From Eutreptiella sp. 'Long Island Sound 2002' (lineage: Eukaryota > Euglenozoa > Euglenophyceae > Eutreptiales > Eutreptiaceae): 64,000 nucleotides of DNA. The DNA is taken from positions 152,476,352-152,540,351 of the forward strand of contig OZ038381.1 in assembly GCA_964036045.1 (NCBI GenBank). Reading direction: 5' to 3'. The position numbers and the translations under genes were made by a program. Of the stretch, positions 47,639 through 58,974 are shown one piece after another (position 1 is the first letter of the stretch; every line of letters begins with the position of its first letter). The notes beneath the pieces are model-generated. The model was not told the DNA's origin. It searched no databases and was given only the letters and a program-made list of their open reading frames with translations.

Positions 47639-48370
47639 ATGTCGATGACCGATTTTGCGGCGTTTGCCAGGGGTAGTATTTGCTCCACCTTTATTGATTC
47701 GGTGCCCCTCATCGAAATCGCAAGAGGGACGTCGACAGTTGAAATGGCACTGTAGGTGTTGCTGGACAGGAGAAAAGAATGGGAGGACACATTTGTGAAG
47801 AAGTTTGGGGTACCGGTGGACAGTGAGGTGGGTCTACCAACAATGATCGGGGCTTTTTGCGTGATGGCGCAATGCAGTCTTGAAGTGGAGGGAGTGGGCT
47901 TCGTAAAGTGAGCGCCACCCCAGACAGCCACGCTAGAACTGCAGGACTTGAAGAAACTGGTGGAGGACCGGTGTATGGCCATGGAGGGGCTGCGCAAGGA
48001 GCTGGCGGATGTGATTGCGAAGTCCCAGGCTGCGGTGAAGAGGAAGATGGGGGGTGCCCCGTTGTGCAAGGCTGGGTTGCCGAAAGTTCGTGAGCTGGAT
48101 GCCAAACCCCAGTGGGTCTATGCCAGCCTGTTGCCTCTGCTCACGCTGCTGTGGCGCAGAGAGGTGCCGTCCCACGAGTATGTGTCGCGCTTTCGGAATA
48201 AGGAGAAGTTCACCAATGTCACGCTGGATGATTTGGCCCCTATTATGGACTCTGATGCTTCAGACACCGAAGTCCGGTGTCTAGAATCCATGAATGATGA
48301 GGAGATCGACCGCCTGAGGGCCTTCGTCCTGGCGGTCTGGACGTTCACGTGGCCCCAAAGGAGCGGCTGA
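47639..48370 (+). pseudogene. Gag-like protein of the tyrosine-recombinase element
   Basis: One frame starts at ATG 47639 and crosses TAG 47753-47755 and TGA 47909-47911 before the open part (from 47948). The translation has a Ser/Thr and hydrophobic head, a Lys/Glu-rich helical middle (LQDLKKLVEDRCMAMEGLRK) and an acidic Asp/Glu-rich region, ending with TWPQRSG. It is read as Gag by position and composition; no diagnostic motif is present until the zinc finger in the next frame. Confidence 0.55.
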
Positions 48371-48443
48371 CCAGCGGGAGGCGGAGGACACAGATCCCGG
48401 TCTGCCCGCGAGATCGCAAGGTTGTACGGGAGCTGCGTAGGAA

Positions 48444-49684
48444 GAGGTGGTGGCGCGCAGGCTAGTGGCCATGAAGACCAAGTTCCGAATAGAGGGAGAT
48501 CGCAGGCTGTACACGATGAAACTGGGCGCGGAGCCGATAGATGTTACATGCGCGCCGGTGACCGCGTGTCGTGCGTGCAAGAATGCCGGGCGGGGCGTGA
48601 AGCACCACTAGTTTCACGAGTGCCCAAGGTTCGACTGATGGGGGCGCTGCCCAGTCGGGCGCGCGGAGCCTGAGTCCCGCAAAGGCGTGGTGGTCTCGCA
48701 GGCAGCCGACTTCCGGGACGGGGACGAGGTGGTCTAGCATCTACTATGGGCAGTGTGGCGACAGTTATGGAAGGAGCATGAGATCACCTCCGTGGATGCC
48801 CTACAAGCATCCTCCTGGGCGAAGAGCACGATGGGTACATATTGTACCCACTATAGAAAATTGGCTCTCTGGGTCGGCTACACACCGGTCGCCGAATTGG
48901 AAACCGAAGCCTACAGGTACCCGTTCCAGCTATGGGGGCTGGGGTACTCTAGAAGTTTCCTCCGGGGGGCGGTATCCGCACTGCGGGCATTGGAGGAGAT
49001 GGGATGGCTCCTAGAGTTCGTCACCAGCAGGGTTTGGAGATGTGCAAAAGTGGTCAACGTCTCAAGCAGTGGCACGCCCGTACGCGGGACTGGAGGAGCC
49101 CTGAGCCTTTGCGATGGCGTGTGATGGCAGAGCGTAGTGGACGGTGTACGGCATGACCGTCCTAACGTTCACCTGCCTGCTACGGGTGGGCGAGGCAGCC
49201 CCCATCAGGCTTGGAGGGTCCCGCAGCCGGGGACTAGGGTTTCACACTGTCAAGTGTGACCCGGACTTTGTCAGGAGGAGGACGCGGAGCTACGGCAGGT
49301 CGTGGTTGCGATGATTGGACGGTGAGGGGCCAAGTCCGCGGTCCCCCTGGCGCACTTCTGCCCGCAAGCGTGCGCCTACCTCCAGATGGTCATGGCAACC
49401 GCCCTCAGCGGTTGCGCAAGCGCCCACGCGCGATGGCACGCGTGGAGGCGGGGGGGGGGGGGGTCGGCGGCCCTGCGCAGGTTGGGGTTACCGGTCCGAT
49501 GGCTCGCCTGGTGGGGCCGCTAGATGTCTGAATCGGTGGCAGCCCACTACGGCAACGCCCCAGACGACTTCGTCGTGGCAGACAACGTGGAACTGCCGTG
49601 GCCCGGTGCCCAAGGGGACATGGAGTGGGAGTGGAGAGTTGTGTCCCTTAAAGACATCTTCCCGGGGGAGCTACCGGCCCTCTG
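48444..49684 (+). pseudogene. Zinc finger and tyrosine recombinase (YR)
   Basis: A frame from 48444 gives CRACKNAGRGVKHH-x-FHECP (about 48560-48625), a CCHC-like finger with TAG 48609-48611 at a position where Trp would fit. After TGA 48636-48638 and TAG 48735-48737 comes the SAM-like core-binding domain of YR (SSWAKSTMGTYCTHYRKL). After a shift the catalytic part follows: LLRVGEAAPIRL (first Arg, about 49175), HAWRRGG (His-x-x-Arg, about 49435), a G run at 49450-49463, then WWGR, TAG near 49522, MSESVAAHYGN with the candidate nucleophile Tyr (about 49545). It would integrate a circular DNA intermediate. Confidence 0.8.
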
Positions 49685-50227
49685 TGCAGGATAAAGACGT
49701 GGGGCCAGAAGAAGACCTCGGAGGGTGGAGGGGTGGGAATGCAGACACCGAGTCTAGGGCAGACCGCAATTAGCGAGGGGACAGGCCCCAGTGTGGAGAC
49801 AGCCAGCCTGCCGGGCAAGGTGGTGGGGAGAGACGAGGAGAGAGTCCCGCCGAGGGTGGGAGTGCAAGGATCCCGAGTGCACCTCTGGCCTTTGCGGCTT
49901 CGAGGGGTGCCCGGGGTTTGAACGTGGGAGGTGAGCACCGGGGGAGAGAGGAGGTCATCGACGTCGATGCTGAACCCCCCCCCCCCATCAGCGGGCACCT
50001 CTTCTATCCGGCGGCTCTGCATCGCGGCACACAGGACGGGTGCGGTCGCGTCGGTCTTGGGAAAGAGGAAGGCAACAGGCCCAGCGAGGCTCGTGGGTGC
50101 GGCTGCCCGAGCGGCAGTTTCCCGCCTGGTCGGAGGTGGGTCGGTGGGCTTAGGAGCGCCTGCGGTGCGGTGAATGGGATGTGTGGTTGAGAAACTTGCG
50201 TGCCTGCCTTCCTAGGGCCCCGCTGGG
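49685..50227 (+). other. Linker between recombinase and RT
   Basis: Gly/Pro/Arg-rich frames with no motif, crossed by stops and a run of 13 C around 49977-49989. Probably a variable linker of the polyprotein. Confidence 0.4.
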
Positions 50228-51430
50228 TTGTTGGAGCGGCGCCTGATCCAATTCCGGGATTGGGGGGTGGCGGCGGCTAGAGAACTCCGGCAGCTGGATT
50301 TCTTGCCCTTAATCACTGCGGCTCTGTCCTCCTTGGATTCAGGAGGAGTATGGGAATCCTTGCTTCATGATTCCACGTCGCCGAAGCTGCTGATGCAGCA
50401 TATTTGGGAAGAAGTGTTGCGCAGGGGTTTGGGGGTGGTGGGGAATATACCCATCCCGGCTGATATTTGGGAGCGGTATGTGCGCGAGTCTTTTGCGTCG
50501 GTGGCAAGTCGCCACTTTTCTGGTGCTGGACCCCCGTCGGACGAGGCGGTGGTCATGTTGCATGCTTTGCGTCGTCGGAACTTGTTGTTCCCCCTCCCAC
50601 CAGGGTCACCGGGTCCAAACGGGGGGTGGTTCGCCATTCCTAAGACGCTTGATAAGTGTAGCCTGATAGTGAACTTGGTGCCGGTGAATAGAGAGATGCC
50701 TGAGAAACCACAGAAGTTTTTGCTTATGTTAGTGGAAGTCCTGGCCCTGTTGGCGCAGGTGGCACAGCAGGGTTCATCGTTTTTCCTACCCTCCTTCTAT
50801 GGTCGGGCCTGGTGCCTCCGGCCGGTATGGGAGGTGCTAGGCCTCCCAGGGGGGGGGGGGGGGATGAGGAGCTGTTTATGTGCCATATTGACCTCAGCAA
50901 CTGTTTTTGGTCGCTGCGCCTCCCTGAGGCTTTTTGGGGCGCTTTGCGTATTTTGGATGGTGCGGGAGGAGTTTCGTCTTTCAGGTGTTTGCCTTTTGCT
51001 TGGAAGTATCGTCCAATTCTGTGCCAGAGGGTCTTGGAGCGCTTAGTGGAGGAAATTGGTCTGGTAGGGGTGTTGGTTTTAATCTACATGGACGATGTGC
51101 CCCTTGTGGGACGGGGTAAGGCGCGAGTGCGTGAGCAGGCTTTGCGTGCGGTAGAGGCGTTACGTACGGTGGGAGGGGTTATAAGCCCTAAGAGTACACT
51201 GGAGCCGGTTACGCGCCTGGTGTGGCTTGGGAAGGACGTGGACCTGGGTGGGGGAAGCTTGCGGACGGTGGGGAATGCATGGGAAGCCCTGCTGGCACAT
51301 TGGCTGCGATTGTCCGTTGGTGTATGTAGTATGCGGCGCTTGCAGCAGTTTTTGGGCGTGCACAGTGGATCTGCAGGCCTCGTTTTGGGCATAGCCCCCA
51401 TTTGTCGGAGGTCTGCCCCCCCCCCCCCCG
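50228..51430 (+). pseudogene. Reverse transcriptase of the tyrosine-recombinase element
   Basis: The N-terminal part (fingers, GGWFAIPKTLDKCSLIVNL around 50625-50680) is in one frame. At a run of about 13 G (50850-50863) the frame changes and continues with motif A MCHIDLSNCFWSLRL, motif B FRCLPFAWKYRPILCQRV, motif C YMDD at 51085-51096, and motif D GGVISPKSTLEP with the WLGK strand. This is the palm of a DIRS/Ty3-like RT with intact catalytic Asp residues. The next frame change is at the C run 51417-51430. Confidence 0.88.
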
Positions 51431-52151
51431 CCTGCAGTTTACCCCCCTCAAGTTGCTGCACTCTATGTGTGTGGCGTGTGTGTTGGCGTTGCCGGGCTGG
51501 TCGGTGGTACCCTTGCCGCGGGTCGTGCGTAGGCAGCCAGTGTTCGTGTACGTGGATGCTACGCTCGATGGTGGGATGTACCGTTCGGGGCTTTTACTCG
51601 AACTCGGTTCACGGTCGGCGGCGCCCCCTAAGCAGCCGCCAAACTAGTAGTGTCCGGAGGCGCGATCCCTTTTGTGGGGCTTGAAATTTATCTTAAATGT
51701 AGGCATCCGCGAGGCGCATTTTTTCGGCGATAATGCGGCGGCACTGATCCAGTTTCTGAGGTGTAAGGCGGGTGTGGGGCGTGTTTACCGGCAGCGCCTG
51801 CTGAAGAGCTTCAGGTACCAGTGGGCGTCTTGCCCGGGCTTTACTGTGTATTGTCACTGGGTGCGTGGGACGGCGAATCCGGCGGACCCCATCAGCCGGC
51901 TGCATGACCAGTTTGATGGCGATCTGGCCATGGCGCGCGAGGCTGCTACGCGTAGAGTAGGCGATTTATGGGCTTTTCCGGATTGTAAGACATTTTTTTA
52001 TGGACTTTGGGAATTCCTATGGGTCCTTTTGTGCTCCCGCAGGCATGACGATCCGGCCTCCGTTCATATGCGGTTGGGGAGGGGGGGGGCGGAATTCCAT
52101 GAGGTTTTTCTGCAGTGTAGGCTGGAGGAGTCGGTAGGGGCAATGACGTAG
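51431..52151 (+). pseudogene. RNase H domain of the tyrosine-recombinase element
   Basis: After the C run the frame reads VFVYVDATLDGGMYRSG (first catalytic Asp, about 51545), crosses two adjacent TAG codons at 51645-51650, and continues with HFFGDNAAALIQFL (Asp-Asn) and CHWVRGTANPADPISRL, the C-terminal N-P-A-D-x-x-S-R box typical of DIRS-like RNase H. It ends at 52151. It removes the RNA strand during cDNA synthesis. Confidence 0.82.
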
Positions 52152-52223
52152 CCAGCATAGGCCAGCTATGGGGTCTGCGCGCGCTGTTGCCCTCCCTGCA
52201 TGTGGTTGGTGGTGTTTAAGTGT

Positions 52224-52734
52224 ATGCCTGTGCCCCAGTCTTTCTCTGCGCCCGTCATGGCACGGAAGAGAGGCAAGCGCCGCAACCGGGGGCGGCGCAC
52301 ACACCGGCGATCCCCAGCGGCGGTTGCCCGGAGGCGAATGCGTGGTGGGGAGCGGCTGGACAGGGCCCTCCGCGGGCTGCTGGCCCGTCGTCCAGTGCGC
52401 CGTGTGCTACTGGCGTCGGCGGTGAAGATTTTCTTCTAGGTCGACATCCCCGAGGCCCTTGCGCCGGCGGTGCTGCGGGACGCCGCGTGCAACATCGCGC
52501 GGCGCCTGCACGGCAAGCCTACCCAGGCTTTCCGCCTCGAGGGCACCCCCAACGTTAAGCCGGCGGGCCAGCACCACATGTGCTCGCACAAGTGGCGGAT
52601 AGTGTAGGGATTGGGCACGGTGTACATGACGATCAGCAGGCACAGCCTGCATGAGGGCAGGCGCCTGCCCTATGTGTTCGTGCAGGGTTCGTTGCGGCCG
52701 GTGGTGGGCGTGGCCCGCCTGTTCGATCCGTGAG
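52224..52734 (+). pseudogene. Small basic ORF at the 3' end of the YR element
   Basis: A frame of about 170 codons starts at ATG 52224 (or ATG 52257), is interrupted by TAG at 52437-52439 and by one near 52605, and ends at TGA 52732. The first part is extremely basic (RKRGKRRNRGRRTHRR); the rest is mixed and ends PVVGVARLFDP. It is not recognised. The position downstream of RNase H is where PAT/Ngaro elements would carry YR, so this is an extra gene of unknown role, possibly nucleic-acid binding. Confidence 0.45.
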
Positions 52735-52862
52735 TAACTGTATTTGTGGGTATGTATTGCATGAGGGATGGCATGAACCACACCCACGGGGAGCGGCACA
52801 CTGTCGAGTTGTTTGCCTGCTTTGGTGTCTGTTCTTGTGTGCTTTCGTTTTTGTGCTACATC

Positions 52863-52901
52863 TTAGATCACGTTCCAATCTATGGTTTAGCTCTGTTTGT
52901 G

Positions 52902-52954
<53 letters not shown>

Positions 52955-52999
52955 CGGTGTGCATGTGTGTTGTGTCTTGGTGCAGTGCAATTTTTGCAT
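52863..52999 (+). repeat. Direct repeat B2 with GT tract
   Basis: Second copy of B1. It is flanked on both sides by CCCACGGGGAGCGGCACACTGTCG (52784 and 53078 onward; 20 nt ACGGGGAGCGGCACACTGTC shared), which is absent beside B1, so B2 is embedded between two short direct repeats just inside A2. Confidence 0.9.
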
Positions 53000-53103
53000 T
53001 TGAGCCTGCAGCCCACCCGTCCCGCCCTTTACGCTATGAGCGATTTCTATCGCCCTTTTCGGGCTCTCGTGACAATCCCCACGGGGAGCGGCACACTGTC
53101 GTG

Positions 53104-53718
53104 GCGTGTAGCCGTAATGAGACCCATACTTTGTGGTACTAGGGGGGCATGATTGTTATTTGAGAGTAGGTTTTGATACTTCTTCCACATTGGGGATATG
53201 GCATTTTTGGATTTTCACCTAGTTTCACCCATTTCCACCTTTTTTCATACTTTTTTGCTCATTTCCACCACATCCACTCTTTCCTAGATTGATTTCTCCC
53301 CCCAATGGGACCTCAAGAAGGCACCGGTGATGTATCCATGTTGTTTTGCCCCCATCATGGGGACCCCGAGCAGGCACGGCTGATGTCGGACCTCAGGGTC
53401 ATGATCAAGGCCGAGGGACAATCCGGCATCCTCTCCAAGTGTCGTATCACGTCCAAGTGCTGTAATCGAAGGTGACCTCATGGGCTTGATCAACGCCAAG
53501 GATCCTTCGTGCTAGCCAAGACGTACCATGCCATCATCCTGAGACGGTCGGCAGCGGGGCTATGCTAGACGGCCATACCCAGCACCCCCGGGTCCATTGT
53601 CCACCCGCATTTGTGGAAGATGGACCACGTCTCGCCCCCACTGAAGGAGGTCTCCCAGGGTCGACAGTGGGACATGCTCCTAGGGCAGGGGTGATATAAG
53701 GGCGTTTGGAAGGGGTGT
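53104..53718 (+). repeat. Terminal direct repeat A2
   Basis: Second copy of A1, same orientation. The right inverted terminal repeat lies about 40-75 bp beyond its end. Confidence 0.93.
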
Positions 53719-53795
53719 GCTTGGGGACTCTTCAGGGGGAAACTGGTCTGAAAAGTAGCGCGCAGTGCACGCGCAGTGTAAGGGCGCCCCCTTAC

Positions 53796-56700
53796 TCTTT
53801 GGATGGGCAAGAATGTTGGTCAACAGCATGAAATGTTTAAAGTTTGCTGTACACATCACAATCTGTGTATGCGCGCCGTATGCTTTACGCAATGCAATGT
53901 GCACAGACACCCGCAGATGTGCATCTTAGGATCTTTGGTTGGCACCTCCCTACATGGCCTGCATGCCCTAGGCCAAGAAGGCTCAGTTTGCACAATGTGC
54001 GTGCACCACGCATGGTGCCAAAAGTAGAGTATTTTCAAGCAGCAAATGGCTATTCAAGCAGCAAATGGCTAGAAAGCACATTTACCGTTTGCAATCTCCC
54101 TTGACATGGGTCATTGTGGATTGTAGGTTTTTACTCACTGTCTGTCATTCTGTGGTGCTTTCAAGAGTGGCAGCAAAGCCAGAATGGGGACGGAGGACAC
54201 TCCAGCAAAGCACAGTGGTGTGTCATCAACAATGAGCTCCCTAATATGGCTTGATCCTTAGGTCTGTCATCATCAGAACTTCGACTTGTCGGAGTGGGAA
54301 AGAATCCTGGTCACGCCAATTCATCAAGAAAAACAGCTTCATTTCACTTTCTTGTTGTGCTGCTTTTTTTGTAGGGAGGTTGTGTCAATAATGTGTTGCC
54401 TGGTAACAATTTGGGCCAAGAAATCACCTCGAAGATTGCCGTTGTTAAAGGGGGGTTGTTTTCGGTATGTCGGTCGTCTTTCTCAAAAAGGTTTGCGCAG
54501 TGTGCGCACAGTGCCACACAAGCCCACCAGGTTTGGTTCCTGCATACGCGGTTTCCGATTGCTTTGACGTAGTTTGCACTGAGTTATTGGCTGACAAATT
54601 GGGATCTTATTGGGAGTTGATTTCCCTTTTGTCGCCCAGCAATTTATTGTCCCCCCCCAAGGCTGTGTCCCAGCCCAGGGTTGCCCACCTGACTCTCACT
54701 TTCCCTCCTAGATTGACCCCCAGGGACCCTCATTGAACCTTGATGACCCTTGCTGGACCTCATTGACTCTTGACTGACCACTGATGGACCCTTGGACCGG
54801 AATGGGACCCTTCTATGTGTCCAGTGTGTGAGAGTACCAAGGGTGTGTGCGCATGGTGCAGAAGTGCACTGGGCCGTATGCGCATGGTAGGGACCGTACC
54901 ACGGTGGTATGCGCATGGGACACCAGAGTGCCAAGGGAGGGGGGGCAGGATACACATACATCATATTGTTGTGGTTCAGGACTGCAGTAGTGCTGAGCCA
55001 AGTGTCCTCTCAAGATACGACACCCCTGTGAGTAACAGTGTGTAATCTCCACTCCAACTGTCAATGGTGCCGGTAAGGTCCGTCCGAGTCTTAGCTTGCA
55101 TGCTTCTAGTTCATGTGCGGGTCGCACACCAGCACGGCCATGTCTAAGCACAGGGTCCACTGCTGATGATTGTTTTGCCTGACTTTTACTGTTCCTGAAG
55201 GGGTGGTGGTTGGGGGGCCTACCTTGAGACGGAAGCAGTGCTTAAGATACAGTGCCGCTTCCTTGTCAGTTGCATCCTGGCCAGAATTTCTCAGCATTGC
55301 CATACCCTGTGTTCCGAGATGGAAGATTGGTTGAACATGTTGTTGGGTTTGTTATTCGTTTCCGATTAGTAGAGACATTCTACCGCTTTCCCTGATTATT
55401 ACTCAGCTCCTCAGCGTAAGGTCGAACAGCTAACCTGACGGCACTGTGGAGCCAGCGTCAGGCAAGTGAGATCACTAACTGGTATATGGGCCCTATCCCC
55501 CGGTGGATTCCATTCATTAGGCCCAGCAGAAGAAAGGAGCAGTGTGCTGGGACAATCACCCCCCCCCCCCTTCTGAATGATCTGATATGCGTCGTATTGT
55601 TTGTTTGCGTCACATTATTCAGATTTCACTCCATGTGCACCCCATACTTGCCTGGCAATGGGTAGAATATGGCTGATTACCATGGATGTGCCCAATTCTT
55701 TTTATTTCAATGCCATGGGGACAGTGATTGGCACAGTGGATTCAAAAGTGGTTCTTGGGTACCCTTGTATTTGATCCGGCCTTCCCGTGGAAATGCCAAC
55801 AGGGGAAGGTTGTTGAAAACCCTCACAATTTGCTTTGCCACAGCACAAAGCATTTGCCCATGTCTGCATTGCTGCAAATGGTATTTGAAGGATCCATAGG
55901 GACAGCCATTCACTTTTGACAATGCTGTGTTGCATCTCATTGTCTCCATGCATTGTTTTTTGGTGGTGTGTTGAATTCTTTCAGGTATCAAAAAATACAT
56001 GATGCACAAATCGTATCATTTGGGTGCGTCGTATTTAATCGGGGGCGAGGCTTCCAAGCCTGAAACTGCAAGCACTCTATTGGACTCTGGGCCACCGCAT
56101 GGCATCCATGAGGTAGAAGACGATAAAGGCTGTGAGATCGGGGCAGTCAGGGGCTTGGTGGGTTCGGCACAAATTGTGGCTCCTGACCAGTCCATTCTCT
56201 ATGGTGGCATGGTGTTTGTCTGTTCACATGTCAGGCATGCTCTTCGTGCATAGCAGCAGCTATGCACGATACGCAGAGCTGCTGCTGTGCGTATCGTGCC
56301 CTACCTTCCTAAGTGTCTCTTGAGGACGTAACCCGGCACACACAGTATCGGCACATGGGGCGCAGACTCCTGCACCAAATCAGAACCGGTGACATGACAG
56401 GACCCCTTGCCATTAACATTATGGTTGCAGCGCGGTGGTGTGATGCTGCTCCGAATGGCGTCCCTCGCACAAAACCTCATGACCTACCCTCGAGCAAACT
56501 GTTTTGATGCTGCAGGGCTGCTCCATCCCAGTGTACTCCGCGAAGCGAAGCCAATGCATGCAAACCAGGAGTCAGATGCACTGCTTTCTTTGGGTACCCC
56601 CTTCTATGCAGTAGTTGTGGGTATTATAACGGTACATTCATTGGGTGTGCATTCCAGCCTGAGGCAACAAAGATGCCAGGTGCCAGAAAGCACTACACGT

Positions 56701-57417
56701 GTGTGGACAACCGCTGGGCTGGTACCTGCCGTATTCCTTGGTCACTCAATATGGGCCATCTGCCTTCCGCACTGAGCTTTCTGATGCCTGCCATGTGTTT
56801 GTGCGGCTGAATTGAATGCGTATTGGAATTTCTGCAGTCAGCCACATTTGGATGCTAAACCTGTGTGAACTCTAGTTTTCTGTGTTTATCCTGTTTGACC
56901 TTTCCGGCATGTGTATGACTTTTCGCCTGTGGAAGATGTACACACCTGCAATGCGTATGCAGTGCTATTCTTTCCTTGGTGCCAACTGATGTCCTTCCTG
57001 CTTTCTTGGAGGAGGGGCCTAACTTGCAATGCATGCATGAAACCAGTACTGAAACAGGTGGTTCCACATGTGGAGGGTGTATCCGCATCATTCTTATGCT
57101 ACATGTAATTTGTACATTTCAAGAATGTACTCAATTTTACAAGTTTGCTCCACTCAGCTTCACAGATTTCCCATTCATTGACCCCAACCGACCAGTGATT
57201 CAGCATATGGGGCGGCAGTAGGTTGGGTAGTATCATTAACCCTGAAGGTTGACCTCTTAGTCAGGGCAGGAGGAGGGAGAGAGGCACATGCACAGATAGT
57301 TATGGAAAGTTTGTGTAGGCCCCAAGTGAAGGCATGCAAATAATTCGAGTGTTGCGCAAATAGATTGAGTCCTGTGACAGAGGGGATGGTAAGAAAAGGG
57401 CAGCAATAGACAATGCT
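53796..57417. other. No recognisable gene
   Basis: Mixed sequence with short frames and no motifs. It contains a short GACC-rich simple stretch at 54712-54800 and the overlapping hairpins at 56246-56299. Confidence 0.5.
56246..56299. other. Overlapping, mutually exclusive hairpins
   Basis: GTGCATAG ... CTATGCAC (56246-56267) forms one stem. GCACGATACGCA (56264-56275) pairs perfectly with TGCGTATCGTGC (56288-56299) in a second. AGCAGCAGCT and AGCTGCTGCT provide a third pairing. The first two share bases and cannot form together. Confidence 0.8.
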
Positions 57418-57465
57418 GTGGGGGCCCATTTAGTGCAGTGCACACACAGAGCAACTATTCACGCC
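57418..57465 (+). repeat. Sequence like the left inverted repeat of the YR element
   Basis: GTGGGGGCCCATTTAGTGCAGTGC ... GAGCAACTATT (GGGGGCCCATTTAGTGCAGT quoted in part) resembles 46784-46835 (GGGGGCGCACTTAGTGCAAT ... GTGCAACTATT). It may mark the left end of a related, diverged element. Confidence 0.5.
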
Positions 57466-58299
57466 GAACCAGGGACTGTTGGATGAAATAGTAACCCGGT
57501 CGCCCATTAAGAGTGAAAGATGGTTGCAAACGTGATATCATAGTTTCTACGTTGTAAGGGGCTGTAGCACAAGCTAGTTTGGGTGGGTGTTGCAAGGCTA
57601 TCAATTCGCGGGCTTTGTCAGACAAAATGTCATCACAGCAGCTCGCAGCATGCGAGCAGCACGAGGATCCCCCCTACCCATGCATGCATGCATGGTGTCT
57701 GTTGCCCCCCCCCCCCCTGTCTAGTAGGCGCCCTTGTAGATTAAGCAGCGGGGCGAGGGAACCGTCACTTTCCATTTTCCAAAATTTTCCTAGAAGGTTG
57801 GATATTGAGGTTCTCCTATGTGTGTCCTGGTTGGACGAGGTACTGTTGTCAGTGCATTGTTGTGTACTTCAAGTTTCTTGCACAGAAAGCATTGCACTGC
57901 ACCCTGTATCATGCAGAACACTTAGTCCTTCGCAATGTCAGCCATGAATGTCGACGATATTGACACGTGCTCTCCTGATGTTGCGCTGTTGCTGTTAAGT
58001 TCCAACATTCGGACGGTAGTGTTGTGTCTGACAAGATTCTGGCCCCTCAGAGTGAAATCAGTCAGTGCTTTGGGAAATGTGTGGAGAACTTCTTTTTGGA
58101 GGGAACGGCACGCAAAGTGCGCGCACCGGACACCTTTTTTATTCAAATCATTTCCCTGACACCATTGTCCCCATTGTTGCTTTGAGAGTACGTTAGCGCG
58201 CCGGGCAAACTTTCCCCTTATTTCCCCCTGGTTCCCCCCATTTTCTGCATTTTTTGTCCCCGTGTTGGGGACACATTGTTGTATGAAAACAGATATTTG

Positions 58300-58970
58300 G
58301 ATGGTTCTTTCGCATTTGGGATATGGTATGTTTGGATTTTTCACCCTTTTTCACACACTTTTTGCTCATTTCCAACACATCCATTCCTTTCTAGGTTGAC
58401 TTATCCCTACTATGGGGACCCCGAGAAGGAAGGGGTGATGTAGCTATATTGATCTTTCCCCATTTTGGGGACTTTGGGGACATTTTGCATTGTTTCTTTA
58501 CATCAGGGTTGAGGCAGCCACTTCTGATTTTGTTCCCCTTTGTTGGGGACCACTTCTTATTTTGCTTCCCGTGCTTGGTGTCGGGGACCCTTGAGAATGG
58601 AGGGGTGACGCAGCATTTCCACCCTCTTTTGGGCCCCCGAGAAGGCAGGGGTGAGGGAGCCCTTTCTGATTTTGCTCCCAGGCTTGGCGTTGGGGACCCT
58701 TGAGAATGCAGGGGTGACGTAGCATTTCTACCCTCTTTTGGCCCCCAAGGAAGGCACGGGTGAGGCATCCACGTGTGATTTTGTTCCCCTTTGTTGGGGA
58801 CCACTTCTGACTTTGCTCCCCGTGCTTGGCGTTGGGGATCACCGAACAGGCAGAGTTGAGGCAGCCAATTCTGATTTTCTCCCCGCGCTTGGTGTTGGGG
58901 ACCCCCGAGAATGCAGGGGCTACATAGCCACCCAACCCCTCTTTGGGGCCACTTTTGATTGTTTCCCCCG
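58300..58970 (+). repeat. Diverged A-type repeat expanded into a minisatellite
   Basis: 58310-58450 resembles A1/A2 (TTTTTGGATTTTTCACC, CATTTCCAACACATCCAT, then a CCGAGAAGGAAGGGGTGATG box). That last box, consensus GACCCCGAGAAGGCAGGGGTGA, is repeated about seven times to 58930 at irregular 45-150 bp spacing, interleaved with TTCTGATTTTGCTCCC blocks. Minus-strand frames of about 190 codons here are products of the repetition. Confidence 0.75.
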
Positions 58971-58974
58971 GGCC

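Larger units (their letters stand above)
46781..53795 (+). mobile_element. Tyrosine-recombinase retrotransposon (DIRS/PAT/VIPER-like), 7.0 kb
   Basis: The element is bounded by short inverted repeats: ATTAGGGGGCGCACTTA at 46781 against the complement GTAAGGGGGCGCCCTTA ending at 53795. Inside these lie direct repeats in the order A1, B1, coding region, B2, A2. Coding order is Gag with zinc finger, tyrosine recombinase, RT, RNase H, then a basic ORF. A tyrosine recombinase replaces the integrase and direct repeats are split, as in PAT/Ngaro and kangaroo elements, but the recombinase precedes RT, as reported for trypanosomatid VIPER. All frames carry mutations, so this copy is dead. Confidence 0.8.
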
